Shown one piece after another: positions 22,201-35,239 of a DNA stretch of 64,000 bases (positions are counted from its first letter, which is position 1; the number at the start of each line of letters is the position of its first letter). Position numbers and translations under genes: made by a program. Source of the DNA: Terebella lapidaria (lineage: Eukaryota > Annelida > Polychaeta > Terebellida > Terebellidae); NCBI GenBank assembly GCA_949152475.1, contig OX424564.1:22566165-22630164 (forward strand). Direction: 5' to 3'. A model generated the notes under the pieces. It searched no databases and was not told where the DNA came from. It saw only the letters and a program-made list of their open reading frames with translations.

Positions 22201-25200
22201 ATTGAGTTCCAAAAGAATATCTATCTGGCTCGAAACCTTTTTGCTTTGTCCGACTAATTTTTCAGGCAATATGAAGAAAAACTGAAAGAGCATGCACATT
22301 CATACAATACTAGTACCTCTCGAAATGATCATGAATTAAATATTTCTGTTCTTTATGGCATGCCACTTAGCGAAAAAGAAAACTGCTAATTTCTTCCATT
22401 TACATTGAATTATTATCAATAAAATTTGAACAAATCTTTGTGTAAGCATTCACACAATGACAAATAATCAGACGCCGAAACATTTGAGTATCTCCTGTAT
22501 TTGTTTAACACAATAAACATAATTTAATTGAGGTAATCATTCAAGGGAAAAATACCCTAAATTCAGATAGTGCGCGTTTATCGAGGATCTACCTACAAAT
22601 GAAGAGACCCCCACTTCTCTGGTGGTATAAAAACAACTGATTGTCGACGTGTTAACAATATATACATAATTATCAGTTATCAACAGTCCCAAATGGGTGC
22701 GTCTTGAATTTCTAGATTTTTTGTTAGGAATCAACTGGCGTCGCTGAGCTCCTGTTTACGACTGCTGAGTCGAGCGTTAGTATCACACATACTGATTTAT
22801 TTCCAGGGGAAAATTTTCGTGGTTTGTGGAAAGTTTTGGGTACTTAAAATATCGACAATTAGGGTCATTGATTTGATATGAATAAGAAATTATGTAATAA
22901 TTTTTGCCTTGATTTTTATAAGGTACGGAACGATGTTTATCATTATTATTTTTTTTTTACATTTGATAAAAATTGTTGGGAATTGTTCAAACAAATGGAA
23001 AAACTCATATTCTCTTGCCTAGAAATCGAGGCAAAAATTTGAAGAAAAAAAAACTTATCCGCTAAAACAGAAGCTGCATGAAGTCGATTGACATTTCTAC
23101 ATTTTTTTTGAAAGATGTGTGAAAATAAAAAAAATGAAAAAAAAACTTATAAAGGTATTGATAATGGTAATATTCTCGTTTCGTATTTCTGATAATAGTA
23201 GTATCTTGGTGGTTTGAACTGATTTCATGCAAATATATTTCGGCCATGATATGTAAATTAATAATCACTGAGGTGTAGCAGAACGTGGATATAGTCTACT
23301 GGTACACTATTCCATAATATGGAGATACCGACAGAATACAGGTAATTGTAACATTTAAACATTATTCAATTAATGTAACGTGCTAACTACAGTATACTCA
23401 CAGGTTTGGTCATAAACGAGTATAATTTCAGTACTCAATAAACTGGTATCATACATCCCGATCACTTTACTAGTACAACCGTCGAATCCTATTATGACAC
23501 CATGATTACCGAGTCGTGCAATAGTATTGCGTAAAACGCTGCATTATCACGGTTTATCATTCTCCTTAACAGATGAACGAGATGACAATAAGCTGATATG
23601 GGTCTAGTATCGATATTATGTATTGATTATGATATGTTGTTGATGTGTCTATCTCTTCCGGTAATCTTCGATAAAGGAGACATTTTGATATATACATGTA
23701 CTAGTAATGTCTTTTGTTGTTTGGTGTCGGTGTGGGACTGGTGCAAGTGGAAATTTTAACCAAAGAATGTTCTTTTTTTCTTTTTCAAAATAGTAAATTT
23801 TCTTGCGACTCTTGCAGCTTTTGAAATATTTTAGAACCAAACAGAAGAACGCACGAAAAATCAACTTTTTTTTCGAAAGAAAAAAACCCAATAAAAATTG
23901 GCCACTTGATATATAGATTCCACACACAATCAGATGTCACGGAATCCACGATCTGTAAACAATGGCTAATTGCAAGTGTCACGGAAATCTGTCAAGTGGT
24001 TCATAAAAACGGTGTTTTTATTCCTCAACAATGCTCATAAGACATACCCAATGTGTCATAATATGATTCTGTGTCAAAATAACCGCGTCAATGGGCCAAG
24101 TTGCAATGCACTCTGATAAACCATTCTAACGAGAAATTGATGCATGATACATATATATATAAAATTACAATTTGGGTTCAACTATTACGTTGTGCTGTTC
24201 TTTTTCGTATTTGCGAAATCGTTATACTTATATTTATGCATAACTATCACATTTATTATCAGTTCACAACACTACTGGTAGAATACAACACTTGATCGAA
24301 TCTACACTCATTGATTGGCCAATACGCCGCTCATATTATCTGTGGTTGACTGACTGAATGTCGAGGACGATATTGAAGATAACAAGCAATACAAGGAAAT
24401 AGAAAAAAAGACCGGCCGATTGTCTTTCTACCAGCTGATTTTTCATCAAATGTTCTATGTGAAGATAATCGCAATATATCACAATATTTTGTATTTCAAT
24501 TACATTTTCAATCCTATTTGTACATTGTATATTTATAGCCATGAGACGAATTTTGCAAACGTCAGCAAATTCAGCAAGTCAAAATGGGAGAAAGAAAAGC
24601 TAATGCTAAACCTCGCACTCTGGCACAAAATATTGTATCATGTCAAGAAAAAATGTGACCTAGATATCATTTGTAACGCAATTGCATTTTTTCATGACAT
24701 TCCATTGTGCGTGCTCAACAAAGATAATTCGGTCAAATATTTCTGCTCGAAACAACGTGAAAGCAGGCATAAAATGCAGATAATAACAAAATAGAAATAT
24801 AAAATATTATCACGTTGTACCATATTGAAAATTATATTACGTGGATACCAAAATGATTCAATTTTGGTGACAAGCCATTTCATGGGCCCACTTAGAATAT
24901 TAATATGTACATGTATAATTGAACGTCGCCCTCCTTAGATCATAAGTTGGATGCCCTCTGGATCTGTACCACTTCAAATTAACACATGGGATGTTATATT
25001 TTGAGATACAATATCGTATAATTACTGGTACAATGATGTCTAGTTATAATTTCTTCCAGTTATTCCGATATTGACATAGCGTACAATGTCGTGTAGTTGT
25101 CTATTGAATAAATATCTGTCATGTTTCCGAAGTCACAAGTATTTCGTTAAAGTATAGTATGTTTTAGTATGTTGAAGCATGTGTGCAATATTTTCTGGAT

Positions 25201-28200
25201 AATAGTACGTCCTACATCTTGGAAAGTTAGGACGATTAGTGCGATGGAAATTTCATTACTAGGATAAGACCCAGGCAATAAGGAATTATTGATTATCATA
25301 GTTCATTTTCAGCGTTCCGTCTCAAAAATCAGATATTACTTTGGTATCACGACCAGAAATTGTCCATTCAGACTTTGTACATATTGCTCCTTAAACTGCA
25401 TATTCCTTGGTGTGATGGTTTGAGCTGATGTCTGGAAACCTGCTTAGTCATAAATTCAATATTGCAAACTCGATGAACTCTGTGAAATTGATACCGATGA
25501 AATAAATAAATTAATTGGAAAATATTCAATTGATGTAACTTGTTAACTATAGTATACTCACATGTTCTGTCCATACGAGTGTAACTCTATTTATCGAGTA
25601 TAATTATAATTTCTGGCTTAAAGCATCCCGATCAGTGTAACCGTCGAATCCTATTATGACACTAAAAGTCGTGCAATATGATTACGTAAATCGTTGCATT
25701 ATCACAGTGTATCTCCTCCTTAACAGATGGACGAGATGACAATGAGCTGATATAGGTTTAGTACCTATATTATGTTATTATCTATCTCTTCCGGCAATCT
25801 GTTGATGAAGACATTTGTTTGAAAGCGATGTGGGAATGGTGCAAAAGAAAATTCAACCAAATAATATATTTTGTTTTGTTGATAGATTTTATAAACATTC
25901 GGATGTCATGGAATCCGCGAACTGTAAACAAGGCCAACCAGAAAATGTCATGAAAATTTGTCGAGTCATTGATCGGTGTTTTTATTTCTCAACAATGCTC
26001 ATGTCATGTGACATGATGATTATTACGCAATGTGCCATCTTTGTAAATGTCTGCATCGATATCTAAATACACTAAACTTAAACAGACCCAGTTGCAATGC
26101 ACTCTGTTGAAACATATAAACAAAGAATTGATGCATGGTACACAATATACAATTAACTTCGAACACACTACTTCAATGTAAACTTCGATCAATATCCTTT
26201 TCTTTTTAGTTTACACAAAATCGTTATGCTTTCTATTTGTCATACCTACCACATTTATCATCAGTTCATAACACGACAGATATCGAATCTACACTCATTG
26301 ATGATTGGCCAATAGGTCGCTCATATTATCTGTGGTTGACTGACGTGCTGGAATGTCAAGGATGGTATTGCAGATAACAAACAAGGAAATAGAAAAAAAG
26401 GACCGACTGTCTTTTTACCAGTTGATATTACATCAAATGTTCTATGTGAAAACATTTACTACTGGATTTCTTCTATTCAGAAATTTGAAATGTGAAAAAA
26501 GCCAATATTTGCACCTTGCATAAAGTATTGCCACAACATATTGCCACACAACTCCTACATATAATAGAAAATGTGACCTTCGTTGACATGAGTTATCCTG
26601 TTTCGTGGTGCAATTGCAATTTTGTTGACATTCCATTGTGCGCGCTCAACAAGGATATTTCGATCGAGCAGTGCTGCTGGAAACACACACATCACCGATA
26701 ATTCAGACCAAATTATGTTTTATATTCTCATCCAAAGTAGAAAGACATAACATGTAATGTCGTACTGAAGTGATGTTGAAAAAAGATATCAAAGTGAATC
26801 ATTTTTGGTGAAGAGACCTTTCATGGCATTACCTGACATATGGGAATATGAATGAAAGTCACCCTTCCTGAATGTTTTTTTTTAGATCAGTGTGTTGTGT
26901 CCCACATTATCGTTATTTTTATTAAATTTTGAAAAAGATTTATAGATGACGTAGCATAACCTTATTATTTTCTCACTTTATTCAAAATTAATGGAAAGAG
27001 TTCTTTTAGATAACAGTCTTACATTTTGGAATGTGAAGGATAATATGAGATATAAGCAATTAGTACAACAATAGAGTTTTCTTGACACTGGTTCAAGTTT
27101 AGCATTCCGTCCAAAATATCAGCCAAATATTTGTAACAGTGCATGTCTCGAAATTTGTTCCTCAAACTCTTCATCGATCTAGAACATTCACCAATGGAAT
27201 TATTGAATACAGTGGGCACTAGCTATATAAACATGATGATTACCGTAGTATATCGTTGGAATTTTTTAAATGAGGTCACAAAATGTGCGGTAGCTTAAGG
27301 TGCCTAGTGCTACTGTAAGATGATACACCAAACTACATTTAATAGAACAAACTCTAGTAGATATGTAGGATAACAATGGAAACTACGATAACTCAAATCT
27401 GATATCCCATGGTCACTGGATCTGCATGGAATAAAAGTAATAAAGATTAATTTTAATATACACGTACCAAATGACATAAGATGTATTATTTCCGAACCGA
27501 AGAAAAGGAAAATTCAGAAAATCTGTTCAAGTGCAGTACTTTACTCATCCTACACACAACTTGAAGGAATACCGTGTGCACAGGTTGAGCAGGGTATATA
27601 TTCATGTAATAACTTTATCAGATATCTCCAGTCAAGAACTCTAGCTTTGGAAATCATAATCTTGCATATATGTAGTATTCCTACTATTTGAAACATGTTG
27701 CACAGATGTCAGCAAAAAAGTAACAACTGGCGCCATCGACAGAGAAGTGTTTTCAGGGAGCAAATTCATTAGGACATATCGAAGCGTTCTAGAGCACACA
27801 GTATTTATGATAAAGTTTCACCACCTTTGGGCTATTTTCGTACAATCAGTAAAACAGAAAGTGTTTCGGCAATTAATTCCACAAAATGACATGAAGATGG
27901 ATGGTAACAATTCTTCTTTTAAAATTTGATTGCAAGCACATATTTATTGTGGCGGAATCCTGAAGTTCATTATCTGAGCATTATTGGAAATCATCATTCA
28001 TGGCTGACTGAACGACCGTATGAACCGCCACACAGTGAGCTAGTTTCACAGGGACACTGACTGAAACTGAAAGAGCAATCAAGCATCCGAAAATGACAAT
28101 GTATGGGCTATTTATTTAAGTATTTATTTCCTAGAGAATGAATGGGACAGTTGTAATGCATTATGGTTGATGGATAATATATATGTAGGAAGAGATCCCT

Positions 28201-28877
28201 ATACTCATCATCTGTTTAAAGCTGCTGCCTTCGAATGTATGCAATATTTTTTTCAAAACCGATTTTTGTTAAACACATCTATTTGCAATATAAGAACATG
28301 TATGCTCAATGATTTTGACGATTACAGTCCGTCCGAGTTGTCTTTTCATCCGTTTTAGTGCCCATTTTGTACCGGTTTTCTAAATAAACAAACGAAGTGT
28401 ATCCATCAAACCCGAATGTAAACAAATGCTCAAATCGCGCTTAAAAGTCCACATCGAGTACATTTTCCAGTACGCATGTGCATATATAATGTAGTTGTGA
28501 GAAAATAATCAGTGATATATCATGATGTGCGTGGAATTGTCAGTCTATCTCGCACTTCTATGCTTTGTTTACATCTGCGTGTGATGGATACAGTTCCTGT
28601 ATTTACGCGAGAACTGCCTGTTCAAATGAGCAAAATTTCCCTGAGGATTGGGAATTTTCATTACATTTGATGTGAGTATATTTCATTCAGTTAGTTTAGC
28701 CTGTTTAATTTTTTAGTTTTCAGAAAAAAATATTGACTGCTTTCGAAGGCTTTAATTATTGACTGCTTTAATTATGGTGATATGAACGACTTGTATGGGC
28801 AAATATTCAAATGTTATTTCATATCTAATTGTATATAATTTACAATATATTACACTCACTGATATAGTCCATAAATT

Positions 28878-28929
28878 AATCAACTGTAGGCCAGTGAATT
28901 AATATTAATTCACTGGCCTACAGTTGATT
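28878..28929. repeat. Perfect 52-bp palindrome
   Basis: The sequence from 28878 to 28929 equals its own reverse complement, with centre aatatt at 28901-28906 and no spacer. Each 26-base arm contains ctgtaggccagtgaatt. There is no gene around it. Confidence 0.9.
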
Positions 28930-31449
28930 TGGAACATGTATGTGCGGAAAAAAATGACAATTTTTAGCACTAACTGGCTGTGACTTATATTTCAAATGGT
29001 TACGCCAGGAACCCCATAAGAACGAAATAAAGACAGCTCTTTGATGGGTAAGAATAAATTGGCCATTTGGTGTCCCAAATCAACAATCAGATGTCATGGA
29101 ATCCACGAACTGTGAACAAAGGCAAATTGAGGGTGTCACGAAAATGGTTTGCAGAGACCAACGCAGACACCGAAAAAGCTATACAAATTTGAGAAAGAAA
29201 ACATGTTGTCAAATAAATCATAAATCGGAAGTGTGTGATTTTATCATCGAAAGTTCAAAAGCATGTAAGTCGATGTGCATTATTATGAACTACATATACA
29301 CAAGCATCAATATGATGCACTGTATGATTCTATAAGGTTTAATCGATTATGATTTTGAGGTAGGTTTTAGCTTCTCAGTTACTGTATAGTTATGCAAGGA
29401 CGATTATCTCATATTCACGCTATGGTATATTTTCCAGTCACAAAGGCAATCGTGTCAATAATTGTATGTTGTATCAAACAATATCAAACAGCCCCATTGT
29501 TCATCAATACAATATGTTATATATTATACTTAATGAAATACGCTATCTTTGATGAGTGGCAAATACACTGTTCATATTGTTCGTGGTTGAATGAGACAAA
29601 GAAATGTCGTTGACTTACCCAAGTATCTCATAGAAGATAACAAGTAAGGAAATAGACAAAGTGAGGATCGCTCCTTAGCCAGCTGGTATTTTATCAAATG
29701 TATGATCCGATCGAGATGCTTCGCATTTTATACAGTGTGTTTTCACTTTACATTACAGTTGTAGAATTATATTTGTGCCTCAATAGCCAAAGGATCAATG
29801 GATTTCCTTAAAATAATACTGATCAAATGATGAAAAATATGACATTGTTGAAACAACGTTTTTTTATGGTGACAAGGCAAAACTTGGTCACACAGGTAAC
29901 CTCATTTCAATTAACTGACAGGTTACGATTTTTCAGTGAATAAGTGAAATATGAATGGGCAAAAATGAGGTCCACCAGCGAGTGAATGCGAATATCATTG
30001 TAACTGAGGTAACTTAGAAAAACGTGGAAAAATAAATTGGCCACTTGTTGTCTTATCAACACCCAGATGTCATGTAATCCACGAACTGTAAACAAGTGCA
30101 GATGGAAAGTGTCATTAGAACGTCCAGTGGAGGACAATGTAAATATCAGATAAAATTGATCCGATTGTTTTTGCACTATGTTTCTCGAATTGAAGAAAAA
30201 ACACCAGAGTTTTCACTAGTCTGTTTCATTCACAGTCTTCTTTTTCTGTATAGTACACAAATGGACACAATCCAGCTCGGAAGTTTACCTCTCTCAATCG
30301 TGATATGTAAAGTTTACAACCTACTTGTAGAGTTCAGTATACGAGTGTATAATCAACACTATAATGGACTATGTAGACGTATGATATCCCTTGCTGTGGA
30401 ATAATTCTATATCTTTTCATTTATTTATTTCACGGACTGCGAGTGGCTCGAAGCTCCAAATTCACTCAAAATTTTATGTGACATTAGTTTCACAGGATTA
30501 AATTTTTAGAATCAAACGATCAAGTTCGTTTTCACATAGGCTCTCAAGTCATTATGATGTTAACAGCGTTCATTATTGTGAAGTCCAGCTCCTGGAACAC
30601 GACCATTATTCGTTTGCTCTCACTTGGTGGTATCTAGGCCTACAGCAGCCAGGCAGATATTTGTTTGACATCATGACTGAAATATATGCCCCAGATCAAA
30701 GTAACTGATCCAAGCGTCAAACTTTATTCCTTGAACTGCACATTCCTCCTGATTGGTTGAACCATTAGAGATGATGTATGGAACCAGAGCTCCGTCGTAA
30801 ATATAACTTGTTTTTACCACAATCATGCGAGGTCATGTTCGGCAGCACAAGCAAGGACAAACAAAACATACGCAATAAATTCGACAGAGAACAATGTTAC
30901 TCATACATATATCATCCCCCTTATTAGTGACGGTATCATCACAATAAACAGCACCTACTTATTTAATTCCCTCGTTTTGAATTACCAATTGGTTATCGTA
31001 ATGAAAAATCTGTGTTGAATTTTCTATATTGTTGGTTGAAATAGCGCTATATTGTTGGTTGAACTTGAAACATGGCATTCGTGTATCTCAGGATACGAGT
31101 ATTAGTAAGATTAGGTGTGATTTCATTGCTCAAATACAGTTTAATTTACAAAGGCTTTCTAGCATTTCATCCAAAACATTATCCCGATCTTGTTTGCTAT
31201 CGGGTCCCAAAGCTGCCCAAAACGAAGTGAACAGTCTGTGCTACGAAGATTATTCCTCAAAATACACGTCCTTACTAACTGATTCGGCTATTGAAGATGA
31301 TATTTGGGACCCGTTAAATCATACATGGAGCTTGCAAACTGTCGACGTCACAAGGAGAGGGCGGTGTAATGAAGACAAACAATTGTACAGGTATGATACA
31401 TTCATAAATGAGCATAGCACTTACTGCTTGTCGATATATTAAAAAAAAT

Positions 31450-33150
31450 ATATCGAAACAATATAAAACAATATTTCCAGGAAAGGTTTTTTTATTTTCG
31501 CATTTTTTTCAAAATGGCGGCCGTTTTCGTCGAAAAATGGCCAATTTTGGACTTTGACGGTCGTTTTCTCGAAATCTGTTCAGTAACTTTTTTTCTTATC
31601 GATGCATGACACTCCTCTTATGTACCCCTGTGACATGTACGAATTTCGTTGCCCTTGAATCACTCGAAAAGGGCCATTTTGGGCCCAAACTCGGCCCAAA
31701 TGGGACTTTCCCATGTTAAATTCTCCTATGCTTTATAATGGGACACATTAAGCCTAATATCTCACCTAATATTGAGATTAGAGACTAGGAATCAATTGTG
31801 GACATATAGGAAATGATATATGCTGAATATTCTCGTGACCTTGAATTTGACCTCTGACCTCGGTTTCAAGGTCAGAGCGGCCGTTTTCGTCTAAAAATGG
31901 CCAATTTTGGACTTTGATGGTCGTTTTCTCAAAATCTGTTCGGTAACTTTTTTTTCTTATTGATGCATAACACTCCTCATATGTACCCCTGTGACATGTA
32001 TAAATTTCGTTGCTCTTGAATTGCTCGAAGTTGGCCATTTTGGGCCCAAACTCGGCCCAAATGGGACTTTTCCATGTTAAATTCTCCTATGCTTTATAAT
32101 GGGACACATTAAGCCTAATATCTCACTTAAAATTGAGATTAGAGACTAGGAATCAATTGTGGACATATAGGAAATGATATATGCCGAATATTCTTGTGAC
32201 CTTGAAGTTGACCTCTGACCTCGGTTTCAAGGTCAGAGCACAAAATGACTAATATCTCGTTCATCATCGACTTTACAGCTTAGGAATCAATTGTGGACAT
32301 ATAGGAAATGATATATGCTGAATATTCTGATAACCTTGAATTTGACCTTTGACCTCATTTTCAAGGTCACAAGACAAAATGGCTAATATCTCACTTATTA
32401 TCGATTGTACAGCTTAGGGATCAATTGTGGACATATAGGAAATGATATATACTGAATATTCTCGTGACCTCGAATTTGACCTCTGACCTCAGTTTCGAGG
32501 TCAGAGCACAAAATGGATAATTTCTCGCTTATTATCGGCTTTACAAGTTGGGGATGAATTGTGGACATAAAGGAAATGATATATGCTGAATATTCTTGTG
32601 ACCTTGAATTTGACCTCTGACCTCGGTTTCAAGGTCAGAGTACAAAATGTCTAATATCGCGCTTATTATTGACTTTACAGCTTAGGAATCGATTGTGGAC
32701 ATATAGGAAATGATATATGCCAAATATTCTGATGATGTTGATTTTGAACTTTGACCTCATTTTCAAGGTATATAGTGTATAAAGTGCCTTGAATTGCTCA
32801 AAAAGCTCGAAATCTAGGCTGAATAGTCCCAAAATTTAATTTTTGGTCGTTTTCCTTCAAATTTATTGGATCAGTTTTGGGATTTTTGTTATATAACATC
32901 CTAATTGGGGTCCCTAATAGTGCTATATCTCAGTATCACGTCCAACAAGAAATGTGTAAATTTCGTCTATAGACAAAAGACTTTTAGATAGACCTTATAT
33001 TTGTATTCTGAACATACATGAATACAAGGTTATATGCTGCTCACTTAATGATGACATTGAAGTTCACGAAGATGACCTTGATCGGTTAATCTGAACGTCA
33101 TATCTCACCTGTCGTGTTTCAACTAAAATTGTCCGGTAACCTATCTTAGC
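31450..33150. repeat. Satellite block: two 360-bp units then about five 134-bp units
   Basis: A block starting gcggccgttttcgt recurs at 31517 and 31877 (360-bp spacing). The phrase ggacatataggaaatgatatat recurs at 31800, 32161, 32295, 32428, 32562 and 32697, i.e. every 133-135 bp in the second part. Most units contain a cluster of TGACCT/AGGTCA words; the last is degenerate. The tail to 33.15 kb is diverged. Confidence 0.85.
31835..32640. promoter_or_regulatory. Repeated nuclear-receptor-like half-site clusters
   Basis: Units at about 31835-31875, 32197-32236, 32331-32370, 32465-32503 and 32598-32637 contain TGACCTTGAA, then TGACCTCTGACCT (a direct repeat with one-base spacer, DR1), then TTCAAGGTCA; two units have single-base changes. 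A perfect DR1, TGACCTTTGACCT, is at 32343-32355. DR1 is the known site type for RXR/HNF4-class receptors and TCAAGGTCA for ERR/NR5A-class receptors. Binding here is not shown; the words are part of a satellite. Confidence 0.5.
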
Positions 33151-35239
33151 CCTTGGGCTAATTTTTTTTGTTGGAACGAATACTTTTCAGCAAAATTCTG
33201 AGCAGAGAAATTGAACCGTATTGAACATGTTCAAGTGTCAAAGTATCACATAATACTTTTTTGGTTTGGTGTGCATCACATCTTTTGTCATGGAGAACAA
33301 TGGGTTGTGTAAACCGTCCAGATCTACAAATTTGAACATAAATTATCAAATAAAATGACAAATGTCATGTTATCTCGCTGAGGTTGTTAGCATGAAGTCA
33401 CAAATGGTGTTAGCTGTTGGTGTCTGACACCACTGTAAGGTGATGCAATATAATGGTAATTGCATATCAGAGACATGCAATAGTTTGGTAATGTGACAGT
33501 GGAATCTACAATAGATCAAATCCGATACAAGACAACGTTTTTGTGGGTGGACGTGTTCGCAGATTGGAAGTAACCGTGGACGATTAATTCCAAAATACAT
33601 GTATATGTATCAGATGTGACTGAGATTCAGTTTCATCAGAGCTTAAAAAAAGAGGAAAAACACTATAGAATAAAGTCATAATTTATGTCACACAATTGCA
33701 GAGTTCACCCAACAACATGTGTATCTACATGTGCATAATTAGTTATTTTGAGACATCGAACCAAGCAGCAAATAATACACAGAAACCAAGTGGCCACGGT
33801 TTGTTCCAACCAGTCACGTCGTTCGGGTGTGTGTACGGTATTTGTTTGGATGAAATGTATTCTCATCAATGTGGATGTACAATTCACATAACTACCACCA
33901 TGTTTAATTTGCATTACTCAAGTAATAAATATATCAAGCAGATCAAGAGAAGAAAACCCAGGTTTGGAATTTATGACCTCTAAGATGTAATATGGCACAT
34001 TTGAAACATGCTGCATTGTTGTCATTAGTGTACAAAATATGATATAACTAAACACAGCAGAGCAATTTCGACGTTTTTCAGGTGGGGTGGGGATGATAAT
34101 ATTTGCAAAGACAAAAACCTTTGCGGAGAGATGTTATCAAGATACATAATAGGCTCAGTGTTATATTCACTCAGATAAAACTCAGGTCTACAAATTGACA
34201 TATTCTTCATTGGGGGAACTATGCAGCTACATGTACACTGTATGTTTGTGATGAAGACTGCTCCAAATAATCCTTGCCAAACGTGGATGAGTTAAATTTC
34301 TAAAGTTCATTACAGAAACATATTGGAAATCATCATTCATGGCTGACTACATGAACCCGTGACACACGATATATTGGGTTAATTGTGAAGGGAGACTGAC
34401 TGAAAGAGCAATTAACGGTTCTGAACTTATAATTAACCAGGCAGTGTGCTGAAAATAACGACTGAAGAAACAGTGAATGTCTGCCGTTTGACCAATTGGT
34501 ATTTTTAATGTACTATCTGAGAATTTTGCTACATTGTTATCTAGCATGTTTTCCTTTACATTACAGTGTATATATTCGTGCTGCAATAGCCAAATGATCA
34601 ATTCTGCAATAACGTCAGCAAACTAAAATCTGTAAAATAAAATGGTTCAACCTCGCACTTGCCATTCCGTGATCAGTATATAATTTCTGTTGAAGAATGT
34701 GACATTTCACACCATAGTCAATAATAAATCGTACGCATTCCATTTTGCATTTCCACCAAATATATATGTAATTTCAATCACTTTGAGCGAATATAAGTAC
34801 CGTAATTATAAAAATATTTATGAGGTCAATAAGGTGAAAATAATCCCGTGTGTCTGTCATCATTATGTCGAAGCTGACACAGTTTATTAACAGTTGAATA
34901 AGATGCTGTAAAGATGATTCAATGATCAACGTTATATTGATTTCACATTTCAAACTTGAATGTGGTTACAGGAAACAATGCCATGGTTTATATGGTCGAC
35001 AATTGGAACAAACATGAGCGAACATTAGTTCTTCCACCAGTGAGTGAATTCGAATATCCACCTTCGTGGGGGAAAATAAATTGTCCACTTGATATCTTAT
35101 CAACATTCAAATGTCATGGAATCCACGAACTGTAAACAAGTGCAGCTTGAGAATGTCACGTGAATGTCCAATGGAAACCAACATAAACATCAAATAGAAT
35201 TAATCTGATTGTTATTTTCTCAATGCTCAATTGCTCATA

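Larger units (their letters stand above)
29530..35230. repeat. Copy 1 of a tandem direct duplication (with a 1.7-kb insertion)
   Basis: 29.53-31.44 kb matches 35.24-37.05 kb and 33.17-35.23 kb matches 37.14-39.22 kb at high identity, in the same order and orientation. Copy 1 additionally carries the satellite block at 31.45-33.15 kb. A stretch open in copy 1 (31029-31442) has an in-frame stop in copy 2, which argues against a conserved protein. Confidence 0.8.

Noticed and set aside
29907..30176. Minus-strand frame shared with 35472-35807
   Set aside because: Same explanation: duplicated DNA, with a deletion and many replacement changes between copies.
31029..31442. 137-codon plus-strand frame in the repeat array
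   Set aside because: The near-identical second copy near 36.7-37.05 kb has an in-frame stop and indels, so the frame is not maintained.
33696..33983. 95-codon frame repeated at 37787-37969
   Set aside because: The two copies differ by several amino-acid-changing substitutions within a short frame; similarity reflects recent DNA duplication, not protein constraint.
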